Assembly: GCA_964019425.1 (NCBI GenBank)
Contig: OZ025824.1
Location: 906,501-970,500 of the forward strand
Length of the DNA: 64,000 nt
Direction: 5' to 3'
DNA from: Flectonema sp. DT1601
Taxonomy: Eukaryota; Euglenozoa; Diplonemea; Diplonemida; Diplonemidae
Part shown: in pieces, positions 9,934 through 21,782 of the stretch
Numbering within the stretch: the stretch's first letter is position 1
How the letters are laid out: every line of letters begins with the position of its first letter
The notes under the pieces: generated by a model
What the model saw: the letters and a program-made list of their open reading frames with translations, nothing else
Database searches by the model: none
What the model was told of the DNA's origin: nothing
Program-made: the position numbers and the translations under genes

Positions 9934-10940
9934 GAATTCTCTTTTTCATTTTTTTTTTTTTTTTTTTGTTTGTTTTAACTACTGTGGGTGTGTCCCTGTT
10001 GAAGCACTTTTTCGTCGCGCTACGCTCGTTCAGTTCGCTCGTTCGGGCGACGTTCGGCCAAGCTATCAATGCGGATGCACCCAATTAAGCGAAACCAGGC
10101 CCCCCTGTCAGCCTAATCGCCGCCCCTTTGCTCCCCTTCTGAAGAAGGAATTTAATGCCTGAACCAGAATGTTACCATCAGCAAAGGAATGCTCACACTT
10201 CTCTTGAGAGGTGTTGAATTTAGTCGTCCTTCTGATGTCGGTAGCAGTCACATCGGTTGCACACGACGTTTGGGTACGTGGGTGCGTGTGTGTTGTGTGT
10301 TAAGTTGTCTTTTCGAATGGAATTATCAGAATGAAGATCTGCATTCAGAAAAGGCATTCTTTGAGCCAGTTGTTCCTTCCTTCCTTCCTGCACTCCCTCT
10401 CTTTTTGTGTGTCCTCGAAGAGGAAACATCGATATGCGCAAGAAATGAGGTTTTGCATCTCGTTTTTTGGCTTTTTTTGTATCCAAAGCTTCCTCACACG
10501 GACACACCGATCTATCGTTTTAGTGCGGGTGCGAATGAGTTTTTTTTTAAAAATTATCTCTCGTCACAGGTAGCAGGCAGGCAGGCAGGCAGGCAAGCAA
10601 ACAAGCAGGAGATGAAATGGCTTCGAGGGAGTGGTGTGGCCGCAGTGCGAACTGGTTTCGACCCGTCAGCGGCGCGGGTTTTCTGCTTTCTACGCTTGGC
10701 TTCCCTTCTTTCCTTGGGATGGACATCACCTCGAGCTTTCCAAAAAACTTCGCAGCTCTTTGCGTGTTGGGGGAGGGGAGGGGAGGGGAGGTCTGTCCAT
10801 CAAGCTTTAGTTGATGGAGTGCATGTATGTTGTTCAGAATGACCAGTTTAATTGAGAGTTTCACGGCAATTTCGTCTTGTTCTCCCTTTTCCTACAACAA
10901 GCATTTTCTTGTGCACAGACCACTTAGTCAAACGAAAAAA
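8528..10940. other. Type-1 array spacer (A to B)
   Basis: Nearly identical to 1117-3481. Differences include a longer T tract interrupted by GAATTC near 9905-9967 and CAAACAAG in place of CAAGCAAG near 10600. The hairpin (9432-9456) and G-run block (about 10769-10791) are kept. No gene seen. Confidence 0.7.
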
Positions 10941-13900
10941 ATGATTCGAGCAGTCGCGCTGCTCGCGGCACTTTGCTGCGCTGCGAGCCGAGAAGTAGCA
11001 ATCGGTGACATGGTGTTTGAGTCAGATGCGCACACCCTGAGTGGGTGGCGAGGAAACTTGTGGCCCGGGACGGTGATCCCGTACACGATCGACTCGTCGC
11101 TCGACGCGGACGACGCGAGGATTCTTGCAGCGATTGGAATAATCGAAGAGAAGACTTGCATTCGATTCAGGGAAGCGACTCCGTCGGATGTCAACTTCAT
11201 GAAGTTTGTTTACTTCGCGGGAGGGTGCAGGGCAAATATCGGAATGACGATCGGAGCACCGACAATGATTTGGTTGAAGGAAACCTGTTCTACTGGGTCG
11301 ACGCTCCACGAGGTGCTGCACGCGATGGGATTTTGGCACGAGCAGAGTCGGAGCGACAGGGATGCCTTCGTCGAGATCAACACCGAGAACATCCAAGACG
11401 GCTTCGCCAGCCAGTTCACGTTGAGATCGGACATCAACAATGTGGGACCTTATGATTATGATTCGATCATGCACTACAGCGCCACGGCGTTCACAGGCAA
11501 CGGTCGTCCAACGATCAGCTCACCGAGACCGATCGGGCAAAGATCAACGCTGAGCGAGGGAGACACCCGAGCAATCGAGTTCCTGTACCAATGTATCCCG
11601 TTGCCTGCTCCGAAGTGCATACTGACCAAGACGGGGACGATTAACATTCCCCACAGCACGGAGTTTACGGTTTCCGCCATCGCGACGTACACCACTGACT
11701 TGATCAGCGAAGGGGTGAGGAGGCGGTCGCCTTTCTACAGAACGGAGTCGCTGACGCCGTCTCCTTCGGACGCCGGAACCTCGCGGACGATCTCGTTTTC
11801 GTTTGCCGGGACGGATGGGACTTCGACGACTTGCAGCGTCCAGGTGAACGTGTTGGACGCGACGACTGTTTGCTACGGACAGGCCGACCCGGAAGCTTGT
11901 TCCGGCGACAGGGGAACTTGCGTTTCAAACGGAGTGTGTCAGTGTGTTGGGGAGTACGGCGGGCCTACCTGCGCTGCGTGGGCGACTTGCCCGTACACGG
12001 CGTCCTCGGACTTCGACGACGACAGCTCGTTGCTGAGCACGAACCCGGCGGACGGGACGGGGATTGTCACAACCGATTCGTACTCAGGGGTCGGGTCGCT
12101 CCAGGTCGGAAGTGCTGCGCAGGTGGGATCGAAGTCCTCGACGTACGACTTTGCCGGACACCCTCGCAGGTTGTCTGCCAGGTTCAAGTACGCGAAGAAA
12201 CACAGCGACATTGCCTTCGGACTGTACATGTGGAAGAACGGAAACATCTGCTACAACTTCCAACCGGGGAGGCTGCAGTACACTCACTCCGGGTCGGAGT
12301 TCTCCCGACGACTATCCGTAGGATACGGATCGAGGAGCGACTACTTGGTGAACCCGTTCAAGTGGCACAAAGTCGAGCTCGAGGTGGTGTCGGCGACTGA
12401 GATCAACGAGTACCTGGACGGTGTCCTTTTGCAGACCCGTGCCTACAGGAGCACCAGCTGCAACGACGGCATAAGCACGGTCGGTGCCATCTTCAACAGC
12501 GGAGGTCCGTCATTCGTCGACGACTTCAAGGTGGTTTGCGGTGAATTCGTGTCGATCACCGGGACACTGGTGACGGCAGCGGACCAGAGACAAGCCTTGC
12601 GGACCGGCGGGCACACGATTGTGCTCAGGCTGCAGAGCGACACCTGGAAAAGCGACAGCCAGTCGATCAACGCGGTGCTGCGGTCCCTGAGCGGTCTCCG
12701 CAGCGACTCTCCGTGGAACACGAACATGGACACCCTGCTGCAGGTGGGGAACGTCGCGGTGTCGGGCTCTCTCATGACGATAACGCTCGCTGCGCTGCCG
12801 AGCTACGACTTCCAACTGGACGAGATTGTGACGTTCAGGGTGCCGGAGTCGTCGCTGACGGAAGGGTCGGAGGTCGTTGACTCGTCTTCGTTTCAGATTC
12901 GAGGATGGTGCTCTGGAACTCGCAAGTTCTTGGACACGACCGGATTTTTCTTGAGGAACGCGAAGACTCCGTACGTGCCGGACTACGTGAGGTTCGAGAT
13001 TCCTGCGGGTTCGTCGAGTTTCAGCTGGTCCGTTGCCGACTACAAGACCATCGACTTCACGTCAAGAAACGTTTGCATGAGCGGCAGTTGCACTGGTTCT
13101 GGGCCGGCGCTGCCGTCGTCCGCGGAGATTTCCATCGTCTTGGAGTTCACTCGCAGCAGCAGCGGTGTCATCAGCAGCATCGCTGTCGCTGCCGACGGGG
13201 CCTCGGTGGGTTCGGTGGCATGGTCGGGCAGGGCACCTGGGAGGAGCAGCACTGTCTACATCGGAACCAGCGTTGAGACGACACAGATTTTCTGGTGCCC
13301 GAACGTTGATCCGGAGGTGATGCACGAAACCATTACGGCCGCTTCGGGAAAGTTTACGCTGATTCCCGGAAGTGTGGAATTCGATGTGTCGGATGAGGTA
13401 GCTATCGCAACAGACGCTTCGTGCTCATCAAAGGTTGTGCACCACGCGAGGCCATCGAATGGAATCATCGAGTTGCATTATCAAAACAGGCCTGCAGGAG
13501 TGTCGTATTTCCTCTGTTGGAAATCTGGGTTGGTGTCTTCGGCGTTCACTTCACAGGAATTCGCCGCAGCGAACCCACCAACTTCGCCACCAACACCGCC
13601 GCCGACTCCACCACCAACTGCACCACCAACTCCACCTCCAACTGCTCCACCAACTCCGCCGCCAACACCGCCACCAACACCACCGCCAACTGCACCACCA
13701 ACTCCGCCGCCAACTGCTCCACCAACTCCGCCGCCAACTGCACCACCAACTCCGCCGCCAACACCGCCACCAACACCACCGCCAACTGCTCCACCGACTC
13801 CACCACCAACTGCTCCGCCGACTCCACCGCCAACACCGCCACCAACACCACCGCCAACTGCTCCACCAACTCCGCCGCCAACACCGCCACCAACACCACC

Positions 13901-15773
13901 GCCAACTGCTCCACCAACTCCGCCGCCAACACCGCCACCAACACCACCACCAACTCCACCACCAACTGCTCCACCGACTCCACCACCAACGCCGCCACCA
14001 ACTCCACCACCAACTGCTCCACCGACTCCACCACCAACACCACCACCAACTCCACCACCAACTGCTCCACCGACTCCACCACCAACTGCTCCACCAACAC
14101 CACCGCCAACTGCTCCACCAACACCACCGCCAACTGCTCCACCAACACCACCACCAACTCCACCACCAACACCACCACCAACTGCTCCACCGACTCCACC
14201 ACCAACACCACCACCAACTCCACCACCAACTGCTCCACCGACTCCACCACCAACTGCTCCACCAACACCACCGCCAACTGCTCCACCAACACCACCGCCA
14301 ACTGCTCCACCAACACCACCACCAACTCCACCACCAACTGCGCCACCAACACCGCCACCAACAGCACCACCTACTCCACCTCCAACTGCACCACCTACTA
14401 CACCACCGACTCCTCCACCAACTCCGCCACCGACTGATATTCATTACAGCGCCACCAGCTGTTCGCGTGTTTCCCAGCACCCGAGAATGCCTGCCACCAC
14501 GGCAAGCGTCAGGTGCTGTGCATTCGATGGAAGTTCGTGCATTTCGAGGTCGGCCAGTGAGGTCTGTCTTGGAGACGCGGTGTCATACGCTGAAGCGGAG
14601 AGCATTTGCGCAAGCAACAACATGAGGCTGTGTCATGAACCTGAATTAGAATCCGGAATTTGTTGTGGCACGGGATGCTTTTACAACAGGAACGCTATTT
14701 GGATTAACGATGACGTACCTGCCACTGCTCCTCCAACTTCGCCGCCAACTCCTCCTCCAACACCGCCACCAACAGCACCACCTACTCCTCCACCAACTCC
14801 GCCACCGACTCCACAGCCGGAAGCTATTCATTACAGCGCCACCAGCTGTTCGCGTGTTTCCCAGCACCCGAGAATGCCTGCCACCACGGCAAGCGTCAGG
14901 TGTTGTGCATTTGATGGAAGTTCCTGCATTTCGAGGTCGGCCAGTGAGGTCTGTCTTGGAGACGCGGTTTCATACGCTGAAGCGGAGAGCATTTGCGCAA
15001 GCAACAACATGAGGCTGTGTCATGAACCTGAATTAGAATCCGGAATTTGTTGTGGCACGGGATGCTTTTACAACAGGAACGCTATTTGGATTAACGATGA
15101 CGTACCTGCCACTGCTGCTCCAACTCCTCCACCAACTCCGCCACCGACTCCACAGCCGGAAGCTATTCGTTACAGCGCCACCAGCTGTTCGCGTGTTTCC
15201 CAGCACCCGAGAATGCCTGCCACCACGGCAAGCGTCAGGTGCTGTGCATTCGATGGAAGTTCCTGCATTTCGAGGACGGCCAGTGAGGTCTGTCTTGGAG
15301 ACGCGGTGTCATACGCTGAAGCGGAGAGCATTTGCGCAAGCAACAACATGAGGCTGTGTAATGAACCTGAATTAGAATCCGGAATTTGTTGTGACACGGG
15401 ATGCCTTTACAACAGGAACGCTATTTGGATTAACGAGCCTGTCACTGCTGCTCCAACTCCTCCACCAACTCCGCCACCGACTCCACAGCCGGAAGCTATT
15501 CGTTACAGCGCCACCAGCTGTTCGCGTGTTTCCCAGCACCCGAGAATGCCTGCCACCACGGCAAGCGTCAGGTGTTGTGCATTCGATGGAAGTTCCTGCA
15601 TTTCGAGGACGGCCGGTGAGGTCTGTCTTGGAGACGCGGTGTCATACGCTGAAGCGGAGAGCATTTGCGCAAGCAACAACATGAGGCTGTGTAATGAACC
15701 TGAATTAGAATCCGGAATTTGTTGTGACACGGGATGCCTTTACAACAGGAACGCTATTTGGATTAACGAGTAG
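10941..15773 (+). CDS. Secreted astacin-type metalloprotease with four cysteine-rich modules (copy B)
   Basis: The protein has 1610 residues and the same domain order as copy A: signal peptide, GDM aspartate switch, HEVLHAMGFWHE zinc site, SIMHY Met-turn, EGF-like, LamG-like and Ig-like domains, a longer PPT linker and four cysteine modules. Up to the linker it is almost identical to A, the visible protein change being VPE for VPA in the Ig-like domain. It lacks one of the two nearly identical terminal modules of A. A and B are therefore a recent pair that differ chiefly by repeat copy number in the linker and module block. The start is set as in A; the acceptor-like CACAG lies 22 bases upstream. 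Confidence 0.92.
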   Translation: MIRAVALLAALCCAASREVAIGDMVFESDAHTLSGWRGNLWPGTVIPYTIDSSLDADDARILAAIGIIEEKTCIRFREATPSDVNFMKFVYFAGGCRANIGMTIGAPTMIWLKETCSTGSTLHEVLHAMGFWHEQSRSDRDAFVEINTENIQDGFASQFTLRSDINNVGPYDYDSIMHYSATAFTGNGRPTISSPRPIGQRSTLSEGDTRAIEFLYQCIPLPAPKCILTKTGTINIPHSTEFTVSAIATYTTDLISEGVRRRSPFYRTESLTPSPSDAGTSRTISFSFAGTDGTSTTCSVQVNVLDATTVCYGQADPEACSGDRGTCVSNGVCQCVGEYGGPTCAAWATCPYTASSDFDDDSSLLSTNPADGTGIVTTDSYSGVGSLQVGSAAQVGSKSSTYDFAGHPRRLSARFKYAKKHSDIAFGLYMWKNGNICYNFQPGRLQYTHSGSEFSRRLSVGYGSRSDYLVNPFKWHKVELEVVSATEINEYLDGVLLQTRAYRSTSCNDGISTVGAIFNSGGPSFVDDFKVVCGEFVSITGTLVTAADQRQALRTGGHTIVLRLQSDTWKSDSQSINAVLRSLSGLRSDSPWNTNMDTLLQVGNVAVSGSLMTITLAALPSYDFQLDEIVTFRVPESSLTEGSEVVDSSSFQIRGWCSGTRKFLDTTGFFLRNAKTPYVPDYVRFEIPAGSSSFSWSVADYKTIDFTSRNVCMSGSCTGSGPALPSSAEISIVLEFTRSSSGVISSIAVAADGASVGSVAWSGRAPGRSSTVYIGTSVETTQIFWCPNVDPEVMHETITAASGKFTLIPGSVEFDVSDEVAIATDASCSSKVVHHARPSNGIIELHYQNRPAGVSYFLCWKSGLVSSAFTSQEFAAANPPTSPPTPPPTPPPTAPPTPPPTAPPTPPPTPPPTPPPTAPPTPPPTAPPTPPPTAPPTPPPTPPPTPPPTAPPTPPPTAPPTPPPTPPPTPPPTAPPTPPPTPPPTPPPTAPPTPPPTPPPTPPPTPPPTAPPTPPPTPPPTPPPTAPPTPPPTPPPTPPPTAPPTPPPTAPPTPPPTAPPTPPPTAPPTPPPTPPPTPPPTAPPTPPPTPPPTPPPTAPPTPPPTAPPTPPPTAPPTPPPTAPPTPPPTPPPTAPPTPPPTAPPTPPPTAPPTTPPTPPPTPPPTDIHYSATSCSRVSQHPRMPATTASVRCCAFDGSSCISRSASEVCLGDAVSYAEAESICASNNMRLCHEPELESGICCGTGCFYNRNAIWINDDVPATAPPTSPPTPPPTPPPTAPPTPPPTPPPTPQPEAIHYSATSCSRVSQHPRMPATTASVRCCAFDGSSCISRSASEVCLGDAVSYAEAESICASNNMRLCHEPELESGICCGTGCFYNRNAIWINDDVPATAAPTPPPTPPPTPQPEAIRYSATSCSRVSQHPRMPATTASVRCCAFDGSSCISRTASEVCLGDAVSYAEAESICASNNMRLCNEPELESGICCDTGCLYNRNAIWINEPVTAAPTPPPTPPPTPQPEAIRYSATSCSRVSQHPRMPATTASVRCCAFDGSSCISRTAGEVCLGDAVSYAEAESICASNNMRLCNEPELESGICCDTGCLYNRNAIWINE
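13574..14437 (+). repeat. PPT-repeat linker minisatellite in copy B
   Basis: Same PPPT/APPT coding repeat as in copy A but about 120 bases longer, from additional APPT-containing units. The reading frame is kept throughout. Confidence 0.88.
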
Positions 15774-16123
15774 GCCTTCGAGCACATGGTAAAAAACAAT
15801 AAATCCTATTCTGAGTGAAAAAAGAACGAATCTTAAACTTAATCTTAGTCTTAAATTTATATTACACGCGGGTTGATCCGGTATCTTCAATTACCAGATT
15901 CCGCGCGCGCTCTCTAGGGAGGGAGAGAGAGAGGGGGAGGGGGGTTAACCGCAATCGTCATCAAGCGGGAAGTGCGTTCTGCTGGCTAGTCTTCTGCAGC
16001 AACTTCGATGTTGCAGATGGATGTCCTGACGGAGTGCGCACGCTTGCGCGCTCAATGAATGAGCTGATGCCCATATGTACGAGCCATCGTGGAAACTGAA
16101 ATACGTTTTCCGGCGGTACTTCC

Positions 16124-16155
<32 letters not shown>

Positions 16156-17148
16156 TTTTTTATAGTAGTAGTATTAGTTGTTGCTGCACGGCAGTGTGCG
16201 AAGTTAGATAAGTACCCGATGTCAACTAAAAAACGGAATGACCTTCGTTGGTCTGTTTCGATGAAAGGGAGCAAAAACTTGCTTTGTTTCAGGTCACGTT
16301 GAGGGATGCCCCTTCTTGCATTCCGAATTTTTATTTTTTCCCCTTCCCTTCCCTTCCCTTCCCTACCCCTCTGCGCTTTCCTTTTTATTCCTATTCTTGC
16401 GATCGATCCCCGTTGGTTTTTGGTTGTCGCACGTGTACTGACACTGTCTCCCGTTGTTGGGATGTATATGTCAGGTGCGCGCGGATGCCACTAATTTACA
16501 TACTCAAAAACAATGGTAAAATGATTATACATAACAGAAGAAGGCTGAAATTATTCTTTCAACACAAGAACTCTCTCTTGGTGGAATAGAATCCCGTCGT
16601 CGCAGCGTGGAAGGGTTTCCCTATTAGCTCCCCCCGCGGGATTTTTTTATTTATAAAACATCATAACTAAGTAACTACATCCTAGTCTTGCTTACTAGGA
16701 TGCTTCAGTCACAAGAGCTGACTGACTTACTCCTACTCCATACTGATGATGAGAGAATAGAGGTAAAGAGGTATCTGGATTTACTCTCGAAACCTAAATA
16801 GTTACTTCAAAAGGCTAAGGTAAGCATCACACCTAGTCACTGTATCTAAAACCAATGTTGAATTATCGTTATGTTGTTTTATGATACAATACATTTGTAT
16901 TTTACGTACAAAATCAAACAGTTAAACCCCCGCGGGCTGCTTGGGGCAGCAATTTCTCGCTAGCGAACGAAAAAAAAAAAAAAAAAAAAAGCTTTTGCCA
17001 CCGACTTTCTTTTTTGGTAAAAAGGCAGCCAATTCTCTGTTAACCTACATTAACCTTCTGCCTAGTTCTTTGTACTGAGGAACGCCCTTTCCCCGAAACT
17101 CATAAGAGTACGGCTAAATTTTGCTAGTAATTCTTTTCGTTCCTCCCG

Positions 17149-17181
<33 letters not shown>

Positions 17182-18188
17182 AATTCTCTTTTTCATTTTT
17201 TCTTTTTTTTTTTTTGTTTGTTTTAACTACTGTGGGTGTGTCCCTGTTGAAGCACTTTTTCGTCGCGCTACGCTCGTTCAGTTCGCTCGTTCGAGCGACG
17301 TTCGGCCAAGCTATCAATGCGGATGCACCCAATTAAGCGAAACCAGGCCCCCCTGTCAGCCTAATCGCCGCCCCTTTGCTCCCCTTCTGAAGAAGGAATT
17401 TAATGCCTGAACCAGAATGTTACCATCAGCAAAGGAATGCTCACACTTCTCTTGAGAGGTGTTGAATTTAGTCGTCCTTCTGATGTCGGTAGCAGTCACA
17501 TCGGTTGCACACGACGTTTGGGTACGTGGGTGCGTGTGTGTTGTGTGTTAAGTTGTCTTTTCGAATGGAATTATCAGAATGAAGATCTGCATTCAGAAAA
17601 GGCATTCTTTGAGCCAGTTGTTCCTTCCTTCCTTCCTGCACTCCCTCTCTTTTTGTGTGTCCTCGAAGAGGAAACATCGATATGCGCAAGAAATGAGGTT
17701 TTGCATCTCGTTTTTTGGCTTTTTTTGTATCCAAAGCTTCCTCACACGGACACACCGATCTATCGTTTTAGTGCGGGTGCGAATGAGTTTTTTTTTAAAA
17801 ATTATCTCTCGTCACAGGTAGCAGGCAGGCAGGCAGGCAGGCAAGCAAACAAGCAGGAGATGAAATGGCTTCGAGGGAGTGGTGTGGCCGCAGTGCGAAC
17901 TGGTTTCGACCCGTCAGCGGCGCGGGTTTTCTGCTTTCTACGCTTGGCTTCCCTTCTTTCCTTGGGATGGACATCACCTCGAGCTTTCCAAAAAACTTCG
18001 CAGCTCTTTGCGTGTTGGGGGAGGGGAGGGGAGGGGAGGTCTGTCCATCAAGCTTTAGTTGATGGAGTGCATGTATGTTGTTCAGAAAGACCAGTTTAAT
18101 TGAGAGTTTCACGGCAATTTCGTCTTCTTCTCCCTTTTCCTACAACAAGCATTTTCTTGTGCACAGACCACTTAGTCAAACGAAAAAA
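15774..18188. other. Type-1 array spacer (B to C)
   Basis: Third copy of the type-1 spacer, with hairpin at 16678-16702 and T tract near 17152-17215. It joins the 3' flank of the module-rich type (copy B) to the shared 5' flank of copy C, so this is where the two gene subtypes meet. Point differences just before copy C include AGAAAGACC for AGAATGACC near 18085. No gene seen. Confidence 0.7.
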
Positions 18189-21100
18189 ATGATTCGAGCA
18201 GTCGCGCTGCTCGCGGCACTTTGCTGCGCTGCGAGCCGAGAAGTAGCAATCGGTGACATGGTGTTTGAGTCAGATGCGCACACCCTGAGTGGGTGGCGAG
18301 GAAACTTGTGGCCCGGGACGGTGATCCCGTACACGATCGACTCGTCGCTCGACGCGGACGACGCGAGGATTCTTGCAGCGATTGGAATAATCGAAGAGAA
18401 GACTTGCATTCGATTCAGGGAAGCGACTCCGTCGGATGTCAACTTCATGAAGTTTGTTTACTTCGCGGGAGGGTGCAGGGCAAATATCGGAATGAGGATC
18501 GGAACACCGACAATGATTTGGTTGAAGGAAACCTGTTCTACTGGGTCGACGATCCACGAGGTGCTGCACGCGATGGGATTTTGGCACGAGCAGAGTCGGA
18601 GCGACAGGGATGCCTTCGTCGAGATCAACACCGAGAACATCCAAGACAGCTACGCCGACCAGTTCACGTTGAGATCGGACATCAACAATGTGGGACCTTA
18701 TGATTATGATTCGATCATGCACTACGGCGCCACGGCGTTCTCAGACAACGGTCGTCCAACGATCAGCTCACCGAGACCGATCGGGCAAAGATCAACGCTG
18801 AGCGAGGGAGACATCCGAGCAATCGAGTTCCTGTACCAATGTATCCCGTTGCCTGCTCCGAAGTGCATACTGACCAAGACGGGGACGATTAACATTCCCC
18901 ACAGCACGGAGTTTACGGTTTCCGCCATCGCGACGTACACCACTGACTTGATCAGCGAAGGGGTGAGGAGGCGGTCGCCTTTCTACAGAACGGAGTCGCT
19001 GACGCCGTCTCCTTCGGACGCCGGAACCTCGCGGACGATCTCGTTTTCGTTTGCCGGGACGGATGGGACTTCGACGACTTGCAGCGTCCAGGTGAACGTG
19101 TTGGGCGCGACGACTGTTTGCTACGGACAGGCCGACCCGGAAGCTTGTTCCGGCGACAGGGGAACTTGCGTTTCAAACGGAGTGTGCCGGTGTGTTGGGG
19201 AGTACGGCGGGCCTACCTGCGCTGCGTGGGCGACTTGCCCGTACACGGCGTCCTCGGACTTCGACGAAGACGACGAGAGCTCGTTGCTGAGCACGAACCC
19301 GGCGGACGGGACGGGGATTGTCACAACCGATTCGTACTCAGGGGTCGGGTCGCTCCAGGTCGGAAGTGCTGCGCAGGTGGGAGCGAAGTCCTCGACGCTC
19401 GACTTTGCCGGACACCCTCGCAGGTTGTCTGCCAGGTTCAAGTACGCGAAGAAACACAGCGACATTGCCTTCGGACTGTACATGTGGAAGAACGGAATCA
19501 TCTGCTACAACTTCCAACCGGGGAGGCTGCAGTACACTCACTCCGGGTCGGAGTTCTCCCGACGACTATCCGTAGGATACGGATCGAGGAGCGACTACTT
19601 GGTGAACCCGTTCAAGTGGCACAAAGTCGAGCTCGAGGTGGTGTCGGCGACTGAGATCAACGAGTACCTGGACGGTGTCCTTTTGCGCACCCGTGCCTAC
19701 AGGAGCACCAGCTGCAACGACGGCATAAGCACGGTCGGTGCCATCTTCAGCAGCGGAGGTCCGTCATTCGTCGACGACTTCAAGGTGGTTTGCGGTGAAT
19801 TCGTGTCGATCACCGGGACACTGGTGACGGCAGCGGACCAGAGACAAGCCTTGCGGACCGGCGGGCACACGATTGTGCTCAGGCTGCAGAGCGACACCTG
19901 GAAAAGCGACAGCCAGTCGATCAACGCGGTGCTGCGGTCCCTGAGCGGTCTCCGCAGCGACTCTCCGTGGAACACGAACATGGACACCCTGCTGCAGGTG
20001 GGGAACGTCGCGGTGTCGGGCTCTCTCATGACGATAACGCTCGCTGCGCTGCCGAGCTACGACTTCCAACTGGACGAGATTGTGACGTTCAGGGTGCCGG
20101 CGTCGTCGCTGACGGAAGGGTCGGAGGTCGTTGACTCGTCTTCGTTTCAGATTCGAGGATGGTGCTCTGGAACTCGCAAGTTCTTGGACACGACCGGATT
20201 TTTCTTGAGGAACGCGAAGACTCCGTACGTGCCGGACTACGTGAGGTTCGAGATTCCTGCGGGTTCGTCGAGTTTCAGCTGGTCCGTTGCCGACTACAAG
20301 ACCATCGACTTCACGTCAAGAAACGTTTGCATGAGCGGCAGTTGCACTGGTTCTGGGCCGGCGCTGCCGTCGTCCGCGGAGATTTCCATCGTCTTGGAGT
20401 TCACTCGCAGCAGCAGCGGTGTCATCAGCAGCATCGCTGTCGCTGCCGACGGGGCCTCGGTGGGTTCGGTGGCATGGTCGGGCAGGGCACCTGGGAGGAG
20501 CAGCACTGTCTACATCGGAACCAGCGTTGAGACGACACAGATTTTCTGGTGCCCGAACGTTGATCCGGAGGTGATGCACGAAACCATTACGGCCGCTTCG
20601 GGAAAGTTTACGCTGATTCCCGGAAGTGTGGAATTCGATGTGTCGGATGAGGTAGCTATCGCAACAGACGCTTCGTGCTCATCAAAGGTTGTGCACCACG
20701 CGAGGCCATCGAATGGAATCATCGAGTTACATTATCAAAACAGGCCTGCAGGAGTGTCGTATTTCCTCTGTTGGAAATCTGGGTTGGTGTCTTCGGCGTT
20801 CACTTCACAGGAATTCGGCGCAGCGAACCCACCGCCAACTCCACAGCAGCCAGCTCCACCAACTCCACAGCAGCCAGCTCCACCAACACCACCGCAGACA
20901 ACACCGGGAAATCAAGGTGCAAGATTCACAGCAGATGGTTGCAGTAGAAACGCAAAGGCTATTCTGACTACTGAATCCCTGATTGGTACTGTCCGCTGCT
21001 GCTCGTTGGATGGAAGTTCCTGCGCTTCGATGACGAATAGCAATGAGTGTTTCGGAGTTGACAAGTCTTTCGACGAAGCTGTGAACATATGTGAAGCTAA

Positions 21101-21782
21101 CGGTAAGCGTCTTTGTAATGGACGAGAGTTGGAAACTGGAGTGTGTTGTGGTTCTGGCTGTGGGTACGATCAAAATGCTGTTTGGATATCGCCTGAAGCT
21201 CGCTACACTGCAGACGGATGTCCGGGAGTAGGATCAGCTATCGCAACAGAAGTTTCGACAACAGGAGCAGTTCGGTGTTGTTCACTTGATGGCCAGTCTT
21301 GTACATCTCTGACAGGTAGCGCGTGTTTCGGAGATTCGCGTACGTACGATGAAGCGATGCAAATCTGTATGGACGCTGGCAGTAGGCTGTGCAGCTCAAG
21401 AGAGCTGTCATCGGGAACCTGCTGCTCAACAGGATGCAACTACGACAGAAAGAATGTTTGGATTTCTGATGGTTCCTCGAACCCAATAATGGCACCTCCA
21501 CCGGCCCCGCTACCTGTGACTCACTACGCAGTCACGGCATGCCGTTTTGCGTATTCTGTTTTTGAAGCGACTGATGGCCACATAAGATGCTGCGCACTGG
21601 ACGGTTCCTCATGTGTTTCATCATCATCAAAGGAATGTCTGGGCAGCGGCAGCTACGATGAGGCAGCTGCCAAGTGCTCTTCTATCGGAAGGCGTCTGTG
21701 CTCGGGAACAGAGGTGCAGGGGATCTGTTGTAACACCGGTTGCCGTTACAACAGGGAAAATATCTGGGCCATTGACGAGTAG
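18189..21782 (+). CDS. Secreted astacin-type metalloprotease, three-module tail (copy C)
   Basis: The protein has 1197 residues. Signal peptide, aspartate switch, zinc site and Met-turn are as in copy A, but residues around the zinc site differ (GMRIGTPT for GMTIGAPT, IHEV for LHEV, DSYADQF for DGFASQF, YGATAFSDN for YSATAFTGN). The EGF-like motif has CRC for CQC and the LamG-like domain has a two-residue DE insertion. The central half is the same as in A and B. The linker is short and of a different type (PQQPAPPT repeats), followed by three mutually diverged cysteine modules (starting ARFTADGC, ARYTADGC and THYAVTAC). No anchor is seen, so it is probably secreted. Confidence 0.92.
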   Translation: MIRAVALLAALCCAASREVAIGDMVFESDAHTLSGWRGNLWPGTVIPYTIDSSLDADDARILAAIGIIEEKTCIRFREATPSDVNFMKFVYFAGGCRANIGMRIGTPTMIWLKETCSTGSTIHEVLHAMGFWHEQSRSDRDAFVEINTENIQDSYADQFTLRSDINNVGPYDYDSIMHYGATAFSDNGRPTISSPRPIGQRSTLSEGDIRAIEFLYQCIPLPAPKCILTKTGTINIPHSTEFTVSAIATYTTDLISEGVRRRSPFYRTESLTPSPSDAGTSRTISFSFAGTDGTSTTCSVQVNVLGATTVCYGQADPEACSGDRGTCVSNGVCRCVGEYGGPTCAAWATCPYTASSDFDEDDESSLLSTNPADGTGIVTTDSYSGVGSLQVGSAAQVGAKSSTLDFAGHPRRLSARFKYAKKHSDIAFGLYMWKNGIICYNFQPGRLQYTHSGSEFSRRLSVGYGSRSDYLVNPFKWHKVELEVVSATEINEYLDGVLLRTRAYRSTSCNDGISTVGAIFSSGGPSFVDDFKVVCGEFVSITGTLVTAADQRQALRTGGHTIVLRLQSDTWKSDSQSINAVLRSLSGLRSDSPWNTNMDTLLQVGNVAVSGSLMTITLAALPSYDFQLDEIVTFRVPASSLTEGSEVVDSSSFQIRGWCSGTRKFLDTTGFFLRNAKTPYVPDYVRFEIPAGSSSFSWSVADYKTIDFTSRNVCMSGSCTGSGPALPSSAEISIVLEFTRSSSGVISSIAVAADGASVGSVAWSGRAPGRSSTVYIGTSVETTQIFWCPNVDPEVMHETITAASGKFTLIPGSVEFDVSDEVAIATDASCSSKVVHHARPSNGIIELHYQNRPAGVSYFLCWKSGLVSSAFTSQEFGAANPPPTPQQPAPPTPQQPAPPTPPQTTPGNQGARFTADGCSRNAKAILTTESLIGTVRCCSLDGSSCASMTNSNECFGVDKSFDEAVNICEANGKRLCNGRELETGVCCGSGCGYDQNAVWISPEARYTADGCPGVGSAIATEVSTTGAVRCCSLDGQSCTSLTGSACFGDSRTYDEAMQICMDAGSRLCSSRELSSGTCCSTGCNYDRKNVWISDGSSNPIMAPPPAPLPVTHYAVTACRFAYSVFEATDGHIRCCALDGSSCVSSSSKECLGSGSYDEAAAKCSSIGRRLCSGTEVQGICCNTGCRYNRENIWAIDE

